A DNA stretch of 64,000 nucleotides from DATJPW01 sp963752855 (GCA_963752855.1 CAVVZX010000052.1:62001-126000); one strand, 5' to 3'; positions 50,612 through 59,552 are shown, counted from the stretch's first letter. Program-made: numbers and translations. The notes: generated by a model from the sequence alone, not told the origin.

Positions 50612-50896
50612 ATGCCTCGTTCGACACATAAAGGCGCCTTTGTCGATGATCACGTACTAAAGAAAGTCAATGAGGCCCGTGAGTCCGGTTCTCGTAAAGT
50701 TATCCAGACGTGGTCTCGCAGGTCTACGATTATTCCCGATATGGTGGGCCTCACTTTTGCGGTGCACAACGGCAAGAAATTTATCCCGGTCTTCGTTTCG
50801 GAGAATATGGTCGGACATAAGCTGGGCGAGTTTTCGCCGACCCGCACTTTTCATGGGCACGCAGGCGACAGAAAGGCCAAGAAAGGGAAGAAATAA
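50612..50896 (+). CDS. rpsS: 30S ribosomal protein S19
   Basis: 94 residues from ATG 50612 (MPRSTHKGAFVDDHVLKKV), the standard start; an ATG three codons earlier overlaps rplB. TIIPDMVGLTFAVHNGKKF and GEFSPTRTFHGH follow. Stop overlaps rplV start. Confidence 0.95.
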   Translation: MPRSTHKGAFVDDHVLKKVNEARESGSRKVIQTWSRRSTIIPDMVGLTFAVHNGKKFIPVFVSENMVGHKLGEFSPTRTFHGHAGDRKAKKGKK

Positions 50897-51228
50897 TGGA
50901 GTGGGAAGCAAACCTGAGGTACGCTCACATTTCCGCTCGAAAAGCTAGACTGGTCGCGGATCTTGTGCGGGGAATGCCTGTAGAGGCGGCTATTTCTCTA
51001 CTGAAATTTACGCCGAAGAAGGCTGCGGGCTTGATACAGAAGGTAGTCGAATCGGCGCTGGGTAATGCGTCTCAATCCAGTGGCGTGGATCAGGATAAGC
51101 TCTATATCAGCGCTATTACCGTAGACGAGGGGCCTATTTCCAAACGATGGAGCCCTCGGGCTATGGGGCGAGCTACAAGAATCAGGAAACGAATGAGTCA
51201 TATTCGCGTCGCGTTAACGGAAGATTAA
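50896..51228 (+). CDS. rplV: 50S ribosomal protein L22
   Basis: 110 residues, RYAHISARKARLVADLVRGM at the N-terminus and the tunnel hairpin with KRWSPRAMGRATRIRKRMSH. Start ATG 50896 within TAATGG. Confidence 0.96.
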   Translation: MEWEANLRYAHISARKARLVADLVRGMPVEAAISLLKFTPKKAAGLIQKVVESALGNASQSSGVDQDKLYISAITVDEGPISKRWSPRAMGRATRIRKRMSHIRVALTED

Positions 51229-51241
51229 CCGCCATGCTCCG

Positions 51242-51275
51242 GAGGATTCTGCGATCCTGTATCTTAAGAATCCTC
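51242..51275 (+). promoter_or_regulatory. Perfect 9-bp stem-loop between rplV and rpsC
   Basis: GAGGATTCT (51242-51250) and AGAATCCTC (51267-51275) are exact reverse complements with a 16-base loop, inside the 71-base rplV-rpsC gap. There is no T-run, so it is not a classic terminator; it may act on mRNA stability or translation. Confidence 0.45.
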
Positions 51276-51299
51276 GGCTAAACCCTGAGGAGGGGTATT

Positions 51300-51944
51300 T
51301 TGGGACAAAAGGTACATCCAAACGGATTTCGTCTCGGCATCACCAAGACCTGGGACTCTCGATGGTTTTCGCAGAAGGATTTCGGAAATTTTCTTATCGA
51401 GGATCTCAAGTTGAGACAATTTGTCAAGAAACGGCTATCGCAGGCCAGTATCTCAAAGATGGAGATAGAGAGGGCGGCGGGGAAGATTCGGCTCGTCATC
51501 CACACGGCCCGGCCTGGTATTGTAATCGGTCCCAAAGGCAGTGAGATAGAAAAGCTTCGACGAGAATTGCTCGCCATGACCGACAAAGAAATCATTATAG
51601 ATGTTAAAGAGATCCGAAAACCCGAAATTGACGCGCAATTAGTGGCGGAAAACGTTGCGCAGCAGCTTGAAAGGCGCATCGCATTTCGGAGGGCCATGAA
51701 GAAGGCCGTGACCAGCTCATTGAAATCCGGAGCTAAAGGCATTCGAATTGCCACCGCAGGCCGCCTCGGTGGAGCGGAGATGGCCCGGCGAGAATGGTAC
51801 AGGGAAGGGCGAGTCCCACTGCATACTTTGAGAGCAGACATCGATTATGGATTCGCGGAAGCCCGAACCACTTATGGAGTAATTGGAGTGAAGGTCTGGG
51901 TCTTCAAGGGCGAGATAATTTCTACCTCGTCGACGGAGAGCTAA
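51300..51944 (+). CDS. rpsC: 30S ribosomal protein S3
   Basis: 214 residues from TTG 51300 after GAGGAGG. MGQKVHPNGFRLGITKTWDS (first residues), the KH-domain loop VIGPKGSEIEKLRRELL, and AEMARREWYREGRVPLHTLRADIDYG (core). mRNA-entry channel protein. Confidence 0.96.
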   Translation: MGQKVHPNGFRLGITKTWDSRWFSQKDFGNFLIEDLKLRQFVKKRLSQASISKMEIERAAGKIRLVIHTARPGIVIGPKGSEIEKLRRELLAMTDKEIIIDVKEIRKPEIDAQLVAENVAQQLERRIAFRRAMKKAVTSSLKSGAKGIRIATAGRLGGAEMARREWYREGRVPLHTLRADIDYGFAEARTTYGVIGVKVWVFKGEIISTSSTES

Positions 51945-51945
51945 T

Positions 51946-52362
51946 ATGCTCGCGCCAAAAAAAGTCAAACACCGGAAACAGCAAAAAGGCCGTATGAGAG
52001 GCCAGCCATTGAGTGGCTCAACTATCGCGTTCGGTCAGTTCGGCCTAATGGCCTTGGAGCCTGCTTTCATCACGGCTCGCCAGATTGAGGCAGGTCGAAT
52101 AGCGATGACGCGCCATGTGAAAAGAGGCGGCAAGATATGGATACGCATGTTTCCCGATAAGCCTGTAACCAAGAAACCCGCAGAAACGAGAATGGGTAAA
52201 GGCAAGGGAGCGCCGGAAGATTGGGTAGCGGTAGTGAAACCTGGGCGAATTCTTTATGAAATGGAAGGCGTCGGTGTGGAAGTGGCACAGGAAGCATTCA
52301 GACTGGCCGCAATGAAGCTGCCAATCAAGACCCGGTTTGTAATGCGTGAGGAACAGATATGA
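51946..52362 (+). CDS. rplP: 50S ribosomal protein L16
   Basis: 138 residues, MLAPKKVKHRKQQKGRMRG, FGQFGLMALEPAFITARQIE and PVTKKPAETRMGKGKGAPE with Arg 81-type loop conserved. Overlaps rpmC by four bases (ATGA). Confidence 0.96.
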   Translation: MLAPKKVKHRKQQKGRMRGQPLSGSTIAFGQFGLMALEPAFITARQIEAGRIAMTRHVKRGGKIWIRMFPDKPVTKKPAETRMGKGKGAPEDWVAVVKPGRILYEMEGVGVEVAQEAFRLAAMKLPIKTRFVMREEQI

Positions 52363-52553
52363 AGGCCAAGGAACTAAGGGATCTTGCACCGGAAGAGCTG
52401 CAGACGAAAGAGAAGGAATTCCGTGAGGAGGAATTCAAGCTTCGCTTCAGGCACGCGACCGGTCAGTTGGAGAAAACTGATCGTCTTAGGAAGCTTCGTA
52501 AAGACATTGCGCGGGTGAAAACTATTATAAGAGAAAAGGAGGCGTCTGAATGA
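52359..52553 (+). CDS. rpmC: 50S ribosomal protein L29
   Basis: 64 residues, MKAKELRDLAPEELQTKEKE and RLRKLRKDIARVKTIIREK, two long helices. Overlaps both neighbours by four bases. Confidence 0.95.
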   Translation: MKAKELRDLAPEELQTKEKEFREEEFKLRFRHATGQLEKTDRLRKLRKDIARVKTIIREKEASE

Positions 52554-52834
52554 CGAGCTCCTCTGAAGTGACAAGTCGACGTAAAATCCGAACCGGTGTC
52601 GTTATCAGCGACAAAATGAACAAGACCGTCGTGGTCGAGGTGACTCGGACGGTAATACATCCGGTTTATAAAAAATTCGTGCACCGCCGGAAGCGTTTTA
52701 TGGCCCATGATGAGGAAAACCGGTGCCGGATCGGCGACGAGGTCATGATCGTCGAGAGCCGGCCGCTTAGCAAACACAAACGCTGGCGTGTCCGGAAGGT
52801 TCTCAGGGAGGCGGCATTGCCGGGAGGCGCCTGA
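52550..52834 (+). CDS. rpsQ: 30S ribosomal protein S17
   Basis: 94 residues, RKIRTGVVISDKMNKTVVVE and KRFMAHDEENRCRIGDEVMI with SRPLSKHKRWRV. Stop overlaps the rplN start (TGATG). Confidence 0.95.
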   Translation: MTSSSEVTSRRKIRTGVVISDKMNKTVVVEVTRTVIHPVYKKFVHRRKRFMAHDEENRCRIGDEVMIVESRPLSKHKRWRVRKVLREAALPGGA

Positions 52835-53202
52835 TGATTCAACAACAGACCAGAATGGATGTGGCCGACAATTCCGGGGCCAAAGAACTCTTTTGTATTA
52901 AGGTCTTAGGAGGCACCCGGCGGAAGTACGCGAGTGTCGGCGACGTGGTCGTGGTGTCGGTAAAAGAGGCCATTCCTAATTCCAAGGTGAAAAAGGGCGA
53001 GGTCCATAAAGCCGTGGTAGTCAGGACTCGAAGAGCGGTGCGGCGCCCGGATGGATCGTATATACGTTTTGATGATAACTCCGCTGTGCTTATAAATAAC
53101 CAGCTCGAACCTATTGGGACTCGTATTTTCGGCCCGGTAGCTCGCGAGCTAAGAGCCAAGAAATTCATGAAAATTGTGTCCCTGGCTCCGGAGGTCCTTT
53201 GA
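52834..53202 (+). CDS. rplN: 50S ribosomal protein L14
   Basis: 122 residues, MIQQQTRMDVADNSGAKELF, RRPDGSYIRFDDNSAVLINN and GTRIFGPVARELRAKKFMKI. Full length with no oddities. Confidence 0.97.
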   Translation: MIQQQTRMDVADNSGAKELFCIKVLGGTRRKYASVGDVVVVSVKEAIPNSKVKKGEVHKAVVVRTRRAVRRPDGSYIRFDDNSAVLINNQLEPIGTRIFGPVARELRAKKFMKIVSLAPEVL

Positions 53203-53203
53203 A

Positions 53204-53524
53204 ATGTCAAATATCAAGAAGAATGACAGAGTCGAGGTCCTCTCGGGAAAAGAGAAAGGGAGACAAGGAAAAATCATTAGGATTATGAAAGACAAGGATA
53301 TGGCCTTGGTCGAGCGGGTCAATATGGTGAAACGCCATACCAAACCCGGAGGAAAAGCAGGCCAGCAGGGCGGCATCGTTGAGAAGGAAGCCCCTTTGAA
53401 ACTTTCCAAACTTATGCTTGTCTGTCCCAAATGTTCTAAGGCAACTAGAATCGGCAGTAGAGTTCTCGATATAGGCGAAAAAGTTCGATATTGCAAGAAG
53501 TGTTCAGAGCAGATAGACAGTTAG
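53204..53524 (+). CDS. rplX: 50S ribosomal protein L24 with C-terminal zinc ribbon
   Basis: 106 residues from ATG 53204 one base after rplN. KOW segment KKNDRVEVLSGKEKGRQGKI and NMVKRHTKP, then CPKCSKATRIG and RYCKKCSEQI: two CxxC pairs forming a zinc ribbon seen in several bacterial lineages but not in E. coli L24. Confidence 0.95.
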   Translation: MSNIKKNDRVEVLSGKEKGRQGKIIRIMKDKDMALVERVNMVKRHTKPGGKAGQQGGIVEKEAPLKLSKLMLVCPKCSKATRIGSRVLDIGEKVRYCKKCSEQIDS

Positions 53525-53536
53525 AGGTAAACTGTT

Positions 53537-54079
53537 ATGGCTTCTCGGCTGAGCGAATATTACAAAAAATCGGTTTCCCCGGCCCTTGTGGAGCGTTTCA
53601 AGTATCGAAACCTGATGCAAGTCCCCGCTATCACAAAGATCGTTGTGAATATGGGATTGGGCGAAGCAATTCAGAACCCGAAGGTAGTGGATAACGCCCG
53701 TGATGAGCTGGCGTCCATCACAGGTCAATGGCCCGTGCTGCGAAAGGCGCGTAAGTCGATAGCCTCCTTCAAACTTCGTGAGGGAATGACCATAGGGTGT
53801 AAGGTGACCCTGAGAAGAAGCAATATGTATCATTTCCTTGACAAGTTGATAAATGTGGCGCTTCCGCGGGTGCGTGACTTCCGAGGCGTGAGCCCGAAGG
53901 GATTTGATGGTCGTGGGAATTATTCCATGGGTATTAGAGAACAGATCATTTTTCCCGAAATCAACTACGATAAAGTGGACAAAATCCGAGGCATGAACAT
54001 CACAATAGTGACCTCCGCCAGGACCGACGAAGAGGCAAGGGAACTGTTGGGACAAATGGGAATGCCTTTTAGAAAATAG
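53537..54079 (+). CDS. rplE: 50S ribosomal protein L5
   Basis: 180 residues, VPAITKIVVNMGLGEA, FKLREGMTIGCKVTLRR and NYSMGIREQIIFPEINYDKV. Binds 5S rRNA. Complete. Confidence 0.97.
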   Translation: MASRLSEYYKKSVSPALVERFKYRNLMQVPAITKIVVNMGLGEAIQNPKVVDNARDELASITGQWPVLRKARKSIASFKLREGMTIGCKVTLRRSNMYHFLDKLINVALPRVRDFRGVSPKGFDGRGNYSMGIREQIIFPEINYDKVDKIRGMNITIVTSARTDEEARELLGQMGMPFRK

Positions 54080-54104
54080 ACTAGTTCTCTTCCGAGGAGG
54101 AAGC

Positions 54105-54290
54105 GTGGCCAAGAAATCTATGATAGTCAAGGCGGGAAGGCCTCAAAAATTTGTGGTGCGCCAGTACAATCGTTGCGCGATTTGCGGTCGGCCGCGGGCC
54201 TACTATCGGAAGTTCAAATTATGCCGGATATGCCTGCGCACCCAGGCCCTCAAGGGCAATATCCCCGGCATGATCAAATCGAGCTGGTAG
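54105..54290 (+). CDS. rpsN: 30S ribosomal protein S14 (zinc form)
   Basis: 61 residues from GTG 54105 after GAGGAGG. CAICGRPRAYYRKFKLCRIC supplies four zinc cysteines, followed by the conserved GNIPGMIKSSW tail. Short type Z S14, not the 101-residue E. coli type. Confidence 0.96.
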   Translation: MAKKSMIVKAGRPQKFVVRQYNRCAICGRPRAYYRKFKLCRICLRTQALKGNIPGMIKSSW

Positions 54291-54302
54291 GAGATTCCTC
54301 GC

Positions 54303-54707
54303 ATGAGTATGACTGACCCGATTGCCGACATGTTGACACGTATGCGCAACGCAAAGCACGCACGTAAGGAACAAGTTAATATCCCGGCCTCGAATCTGAA
54401 GATCAGTATCGCCCAGATCATGAAGGAAGAGGGATATATCAAGAAATATAAGGTGATCAGATCGGCAAAGAACAAACAAGGTGTATTAAAGCTCACCCTA
54501 CGATTTGATGACGAGACTCAGTGCGTCATAGACGGGCTTACCAGGGTCTCGAAACCCGGCCTTAGGGTATACGTTGGGCGCGAGCATAATCTCAAGAGCC
54601 ACGGGGGTGTAGGAGTTTTCATTGTCTCCACATCTCAGGGCGTAATGACCGATAAGGAAGCCCGCCGCCGCGGTATAGGCGGCGAAGTTCTTTGCAGTAT
54701 CTGGTAA
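54303..54707 (+). CDS. rpsH: 30S ribosomal protein S8
   Basis: 134 residues, MTDPIADMLTRMRNAKHARK, and SKPGLRVYVGREHNLKSHGG then GVMTDKEARRRGIGGEVLCS. ATG 54303; a second in-frame ATG at 54309 is also possible. S8 often represses the spc operon. Confidence 0.96.
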   Translation: MSMTDPIADMLTRMRNAKHARKEQVNIPASNLKISIAQIMKEEGYIKKYKVIRSAKNKQGVLKLTLRFDDETQCVIDGLTRVSKPGLRVYVGREHNLKSHGGVGVFIVSTSQGVMTDKEARRRGIGGEVLCSIW

Positions 54708-54731
54708 GCGCATGCTTCAGGAGCTTTATTA

Positions 54732-55271
54732 ATGTCCAGAATAGGCAAGGCCCCCATTGTTAAACCGGAAAATGTTAACGTAACCTTCTCCGCTCCCAAT
54801 TTGACTGTTGAGGGCCCGAAAGGTTCGCTTCAAATGTCCGTTCTGGATTCGGTTAATGTGGAGCTGGATGAATCTCAGATCCGCGTGTCCGCTATCGGGA
54901 TGAACCGCAAGAGTCGGGCGTTCCAGGGACTAACACGCAGTCTCATTCAGAACATGGTTACGGGCGTTACACAAGGTTTTACAAAATCGTTGGAAATTCA
55001 AGGAGTCGGGTACCGAGCTGAATCGAATCCCAAAACCCTTACACTGAATGTAGGTTTTTCGAATCCGGTAGTGGTTTCTATTCCCGAAGGATTAACCATC
55101 GAAGTCGAGAAAAATACCATTATTCACGTACGAGGGATCGATAAACAAAAGGTCGGCGAAATGGCTGCGACTATTCGCAGATTAAGAAAGCCGGAACCGT
55201 ACCGAGGAAAAGGCATTCGTTACCTCGGTGAGGAGATTCGGCGCAAGGTTGGAAAGGCAGGAGCCAAGTAA
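54732..55271 (+). CDS. rplF: 50S ribosomal protein L6
   Basis: 179 residues, MSRIGKAPIVKPENVNVTF start and the C-terminal RRLRKPEPYRGKGIRYLGEE signature. Two duplicated domains typical of L6. Confidence 0.97.
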   Translation: MSRIGKAPIVKPENVNVTFSAPNLTVEGPKGSLQMSVLDSVNVELDESQIRVSAIGMNRKSRAFQGLTRSLIQNMVTGVTQGFTKSLEIQGVGYRAESNPKTLTLNVGFSNPVVVSIPEGLTIEVEKNTIIHVRGIDKQKVGEMAATIRRLRKPEPYRGKGIRYLGEEIRRKVGKAGAK

Positions 55272-55324
55272 TTGGGCTCAACTTAACAAGTAACTTGGGC
55301 CTGCAGATTTGGAGAGGATTCTGG

Positions 55325-55693
55325 ATGTCTGGAGAGATAGAAAAATTTGGCGCCCGAAAAAAACGCGCAAAGCGAGTACGGTTTGATCTCAAACGCTCCG
55401 GCGAACGCCCCCGACTTACGGTTTTTCGATCCAATCGTCATATTTATGCGCAGATAATAGATGACCGACAGGGAATGACTCTGGTACAGGCTTGCACATT
55501 GGATAAAGAGTCCAGGAAGAAATCGGGTGAGCCTTTTAATGTTGAAACCGCTCGCGAGGTAGGCAAGCGTCTGGCGGCCCGAGCGCAGGAACGAAACATA
55601 TCTAGAGTGGTTTTTGACCGCGGTCCTTATCTTTACCATGGAAAAGTTAAAGCTCTGGCTGACGGCGCCCGGGAAGGCGGACTTGAGTTCTAG
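55325..55693 (+). CDS. rplR: 50S ribosomal protein L18
   Basis: 122 residues from ATG 55325 after GGAGAGGATT; the frame extends ten codons further up but the ribosome site favours this start. RPRLTVFRSNRHIYAQIIDD and RVVFDRGPYLYHGKVKALAD are family hallmarks. 5S rRNA binder. Confidence 0.95.
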   Translation: MSGEIEKFGARKKRAKRVRFDLKRSGERPRLTVFRSNRHIYAQIIDDRQGMTLVQACTLDKESRKKSGEPFNVETAREVGKRLAARAQERNISRVVFDRGPYLYHGKVKALADGAREGGLEF

Positions 55694-55714
55694 CCGATTA
55701 GAAGGAGGAAGCGC

Positions 55715-56257
55715 TTGTTTAACAGATCCGAAACGGCTGCTGAAGGCGAATTGAGGGACCGCGTAGTCCACTTGAGTAGAGTCGCCAAAGTGGTCAAAGG
55801 TGGGAGAAGATTCTCCTTCAGCGCAATTGTCGTCGTCGGCGACGGTAATGGACGCGTGGGATACGGCCTGGGTAAGGCAAACGAGGTGCCCGAAGCGATT
55901 CGTAAGGGTGTCGAGCGCGCCAAGACTTCGATGGTCGAGATCCCGATCATCAAAGGCACCATCCCTCACGAAATCCTCGGAAAGTACGGAGCGGCGAGAG
56001 TTCTGCTAAAACCTGCCGGATCCGGAACGGGAGTCATCGCGGGCGGGCCCGTGCGAGCCGTCATAGAAGCAGCCGGTATCAGCGACATTTTGACAAAATG
56101 CATTGGAACTAATAATCCTCATAATGTAGTAAAGGCTACTTTTGACGGTTTGAAAAGTTTACGCACGAATCAGCAAATTTCTAAGAAACTCGGCAAACTT
56201 GATGGGTCTTCGGACGAGGATTCAGAAAAAACAGAGGAGTACCTGCCGAATGCTTAA
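55715..56257 (+). CDS. rpsE: 30S ribosomal protein S5
   Basis: 180 residues from TTG 55715 after AAGGAGGA. RVAKVVKGGRRFSFSAIVVV, GDGNGRVGYGLGKANEVPEA and NNPHNVVKATFDGLK. The C-terminus overlaps rpmD by eight bases. Confidence 0.96.
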   Translation: MFNRSETAAEGELRDRVVHLSRVAKVVKGGRRFSFSAIVVVGDGNGRVGYGLGKANEVPEAIRKGVERAKTSMVEIPIIKGTIPHEILGKYGAARVLLKPAGSGTGVIAGGPVRAVIEAAGISDILTKCIGTNNPHNVVKATFDGLKSLRTNQQISKKLGKLDGSSDEDSEKTEEYLPNA

Positions 56258-56429
56258 GGTCACTCTAAAGAAAAGTCTTATAAAAGCGCCGAAAAATCAA
56301 AGGGAATCGGTACGGGGACTGGGCCTGAGAAGAATACAGCAAAGCCGCATTCTTCAGGACACTCCCGAAATTCGTGGAATGATCCGAAAAGTGGGGCATC
56401 TAGTCGAACTTGAGGAAGTTGCGGAGTAA
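56250..56429 (+). CDS. rpmD: 50S ribosomal protein L30
   Basis: 59 residues from ATG 56250 (MLKVTLKKSLIKAPKNQRES), RGLGLRRIQQSRILQDTPEI and MIRKVGHLVELEEV. The start overlaps the end of rpsE. Confidence 0.94.
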   Translation: MLKVTLKKSLIKAPKNQRESVRGLGLRRIQQSRILQDTPEIRGMIRKVGHLVELEEVAE

Positions 56430-56455
56430 TTCGCGCCCCGGAAGGGGAGGAGTTT

Positions 56456-56890
56456 ATGGATCTTTCGAATTTAAAGAGATCTGAAAAGAATAAGAAACAT
56501 AAGAGAGTAGGCCGAGGAGAATCCTCGGGGTTGGGGAAAACAGCGGGCAAAGGCCATAAGGGGCAGAAAGCTCGATCCGGGGCGGTTATCTCGCCCGGTT
56601 TCGAGGGCGGACAAATGCCTCTCCAGAGGCGATTGCCTAAGAAGGGTTTCACCAATATCTTCAAGGTTCGCTATAACATTGTGCGAATTAAAGATCTGTC
56701 CCGATTTGAAGCCGGGACAGAGATAACCGAAGACCTTCTAAGAACAGCGGGAGTCATAAAACGGAAAGGCCCGATCAAGTTGCTCTCGGACGGCGACATT
56801 ACCGCAGCCTACAACGTAAAATTGCACAGGATTAGCGCTGCGGCGAAATCGAAAATCGAGGCCGCCGGAGGCAAAGTAGAGGATCTGTGA
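56456..56890 (+). CDS. rplO: 50S ribosomal protein L15
   Basis: 144 residues, KRVGRGESSGLGKTAGKGHK, FEGGQMPLQRRLPKKGFTN and the C-terminal HRISAAAKSKIEAAGGKVED. Strong RBS GGGGAGGAG. Confidence 0.96.
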   Translation: MDLSNLKRSEKNKKHKRVGRGESSGLGKTAGKGHKGQKARSGAVISPGFEGGQMPLQRRLPKKGFTNIFKVRYNIVRIKDLSRFEAGTEITEDLLRTAGVIKRKGPIKLLSDGDITAAYNVKLHRISAAAKSKIEAAGGKVEDL

Positions 56891-56947
56891 CCGCGCAGCG
56901 AGCGATTTCTTGAAGTTTCGCCGGCGTGTCATTAGGAGAATTCAGTC

Positions 56948-58240
56948 GTGATAAGTTCCTTGGGAAATATTGCCAGGATACCCGAATTGAAACGAAGGGT
57001 TATCTTTACTCTTCTGATGTTACTGGTTTACCGTTTAGGCGTGCATATTCCTACACCCGGGGTGAATACGGCAGTGCTCAAGGACTGGTTCGAGAGGGCG
57101 TCACAGACTCTTTTCGGGGTTGTGGATATGTTCACCGGGGGAGCGATGGAGCATTTTTCCGTCTTTTCTCTCGGAATTATGCCCTATATCAGCGCTTCTA
57201 TTATATTGCAGCTCCTCACGGTTGTAGTACCGCACCTTGAGCGTTTGTCCAAAGAGGGCGAAGCCGGCCGAAAGAAGATTACTCAGTACACGCGCTATGG
57301 GACCGTCGGGCTGTCGCTGATTCAGGGAATGGGGATCAGCATAGGGTTAGCCCATGCCGAAAACATGGTCTATATTCCCAAAATGTCTTTTATCATTCTG
57401 TCGATGATCACTCTCACTGCCGGCACCTGTTTTATAATGTGGCTCGGTGAGCAGATTACGGAACGCGGGATCGGCAACGGCATTTCCTTGATCATTTTCG
57501 CGGGCATAGTCGCCAGAATGCCGTCAGCGCTCGGGAACACTATCCAGTTGGTGAAGACGGGCGACATGGGTTTCCTCATTCTTCTGCTTCTCATTGTCAT
57601 TATGCTGGGTGTCATAGCACTGATCGTGTTCGTCGAGCGAGGTCAACGCCGTATACCCGTCCAGTATGCGAAACGTATTGTGGGAAGACGAGTTTATGGA
57701 GGCCAGAGCACGCACCTTCCGCTTAAGGTGAACACTGCGGGGGTTATACCTCCGATTTTCGCTTCATCGTTGATCATTTTCCCAGCTACAATAGCCCAGT
57801 TTCTCAATGTGCCCTTCTTGACGGCTATGACGAGTTGGCTCCGGCCGGCGACTGTCGTCTATGAACTTCTTTATGTAGGTCTCATTATCTTCTTCTGTTA
57901 TTTTTACACGGCCGTGACATTCAATCCGGTGGATGTCGCTGAAAACATGAAGAAGTACGGAGGTTACATTCCGGGGATCAGACCCGGCAAGAAGACATCT
58001 CAGTACATAGACAGAGTGCTCACAAGATTAACGTTTGGAGGAGCTGTATACATTTCGGTGGTATGCGTGCTCCCCTCGATTTTAATTGCACGTTTCAATG
58101 CGCCCTTCTATTTCGGTGGGACTTCACTGCTGATTGTTGTGGGAGTCGCTCTGGACACGCTAAGTCAGATCGAAACCCATATGATTCAGAGACATTATGA
58201 AGGATTCATCCGAACGGGCCGAATCAAGGGGCGGCGGTAG
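56948..58240 (+). CDS. secY: Preprotein translocase subunit SecY
   Basis: 430 residues with ten membrane helices, from GTG 56948 after AGGAG. RLGVHIPTPGVNTAVL, FSLGIMPYISASIILQLL (plug and helix 2), GNGISLIIFAGIVAR, FNPVDVAENMKKYGGYIPGI and a positively charged C-terminus. Forms the Sec channel with SecE found 26 kb upstream. Confidence 0.96.
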   Translation: MISSLGNIARIPELKRRVIFTLLMLLVYRLGVHIPTPGVNTAVLKDWFERASQTLFGVVDMFTGGAMEHFSVFSLGIMPYISASIILQLLTVVVPHLERLSKEGEAGRKKITQYTRYGTVGLSLIQGMGISIGLAHAENMVYIPKMSFIILSMITLTAGTCFIMWLGEQITERGIGNGISLIIFAGIVARMPSALGNTIQLVKTGDMGFLILLLLIVIMLGVIALIVFVERGQRRIPVQYAKRIVGRRVYGGQSTHLPLKVNTAGVIPPIFASSLIIFPATIAQFLNVPFLTAMTSWLRPATVVYELLYVGLIIFFCYFYTAVTFNPVDVAENMKKYGGYIPGIRPGKKTSQYIDRVLTRLTFGGAVYISVVCVLPSILIARFNAPFYFGGTSLLIVVGVALDTLSQIETHMIQRHYEGFIRTGRIKGRR

Positions 58241-58272
58241 ACGCTGCCCCCGAAAAGAGGCGGGAAAGTAGC

Positions 58273-58920
58273 ATGAGAATCGTACTTCTGGGAGGACCAG
58301 GTTCGGGTAAAGGCACACAGGCAAAGAAGCTTGTGGGGAAGCTCGGGATTCCGCAGATTTCTACGGGCGATATTTTCAGGGCCGCTCTTAAAGAAGGGAC
58401 CCCTATGGGTCTCAAGGCGAAAACCTATATGGACAAAGGTGAACTGGTTCCGGATGAGGTAGTGATAGGCGTGGTCGAGGAGCGTTTAGCCAAACCCGAT
58501 CTCAATAAAGGTTTCATGTTGGATGGTTTTCCAAGAACATTGCCCCAAGCGGAGGCGTTGGATAAAATCCTCCAGGCGCAGGGAAAACCGCTTGATCATG
58601 CAATATTGGTTGACGTCCCGGAGGAAGACTTGGTTACGAGACTTTCCGGAAGAAGAACCTGCAAAAATGCCGAATGCGGAATGATGTACCACGTGAAATT
58701 CAACCCTTCTAAAAAAGAAGGGATTTGCGACAAGTGTGGCAGAGAGCTTTATCAAAGAGATGACGACAGTGAGGCCACGGTCAGGGAACGGCTCACCGTC
58801 TATAATAACCAAACTGCTCCCTTAATCGACTATTATCAGAAAAAAAGTCTACTGCGTCGCGTTGAAGGAGTCGGCCCCATAGACCAGATCTTCGCTTCAA
58901 TCGAGAAGGTTCTGGACTAA
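58273..58920 (+). CDS. adk: Adenylate kinase (zinc-lid form)
   Basis: 215 residues. P-loop GGPGSGKGTQAKKL, FMLDGFPRTLPQAEAL, and a LID domain with CKNAECG and CDKCG, four cysteines typical of zinc-binding long adenylate kinases. Converts ATP+AMP to 2 ADP. In many bacteria map and infA follow; here rpmJ follows after 17 bases. Confidence 0.96.
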   Translation: MRIVLLGGPGSGKGTQAKKLVGKLGIPQISTGDIFRAALKEGTPMGLKAKTYMDKGELVPDEVVIGVVEERLAKPDLNKGFMLDGFPRTLPQAEALDKILQAQGKPLDHAILVDVPEEDLVTRLSGRRTCKNAECGMMYHVKFNPSKKEGICDKCGRELYQRDDDSEATVRERLTVYNNQTAPLIDYYQKKSLLRRVEGVGPIDQIFASIEKVLD

Positions 58921-58937
58921 AGACAGGAGGCTTGCCT

Positions 58938-59051
58938 ATGAAAGTCAGGGCATCCATAAAAAAGATTTGCGATAAATGCAAGATTATCAAACGAAAAGGA
59001 ATAGTCCGGGTGATCTGCGAAAACCCGAAGCACAAACAGCGTCAGGGTTAA
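58938..59051 (+). CDS. rpmJ: 50S ribosomal protein L36
   Basis: 37 residues, MKVRASIKKICDKCKIIKRK then CENPKHKQRQG: the C+ form with three Cys and one His for zinc. ATG 58938 after ACAGGAGG. Easily missed because of its size. Confidence 0.95.
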   Translation: MKVRASIKKICDKCKIIKRKGIVRVICENPKHKQRQG

Positions 59052-59087
59052 GCCTGTCGCATTCCGCGTATCACCAGGAGGAAGACA

Positions 59088-59456
59088 GTGGCGCGAATTG
59101 CAGGGATTGACCTCCCGAAAAACAAACGTATGGAAGTGGCCCTGACGTACATCTACGGGATTGGACGCACCACCTCTCGAAAGATAATAGAAGAAGCCGG
59201 ACTCGATCCGAACATGAACTCGGATCAACTAACCGAGGTGGACGTAGCCAAAATTCGTGAGGTCCTGGATCGTCAGTATAAAGTCGAAGGCGATCTGCGT
59301 CGAGAAGTGAGTATGAATATTAAGCGGCTCATGGATCTCGGAGCATATCGTGGCCTGCGACATCGGCGCGGTCTCCCGGTTCATGGACAGCGGACGCACA
59401 CAAATGCCAGAACTCGTAAGGGCCCGAGAAAGATGCAGATAGGCCGGCGCAAATAG
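59088..59456 (+). CDS. rpsM: 30S ribosomal protein S13
   Basis: 122 residues from GTG 59088, MARIAGIDLPKNKRMEVALT, YIYGIGRTTSRKIIEEAG and GLRHRRGLPVHGQRTHTNAR. First gene of the alpha operon proper after rpmJ. Confidence 0.97.
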   Translation: MARIAGIDLPKNKRMEVALTYIYGIGRTTSRKIIEEAGLDPNMNSDQLTEVDVAKIREVLDRQYKVEGDLRREVSMNIKRLMDLGAYRGLRHRRGLPVHGQRTHTNARTRKGPRKMQIGRRK

Positions 59457-59552
59457 GGCTGCTGCGAAACGTGAAGCAGATTAAGCGGCTCCGATTTTGG
59501 ACCGGACCGGATGATGATAATCCTCAGATGAATTTTTGACCGGGAGAAATAA

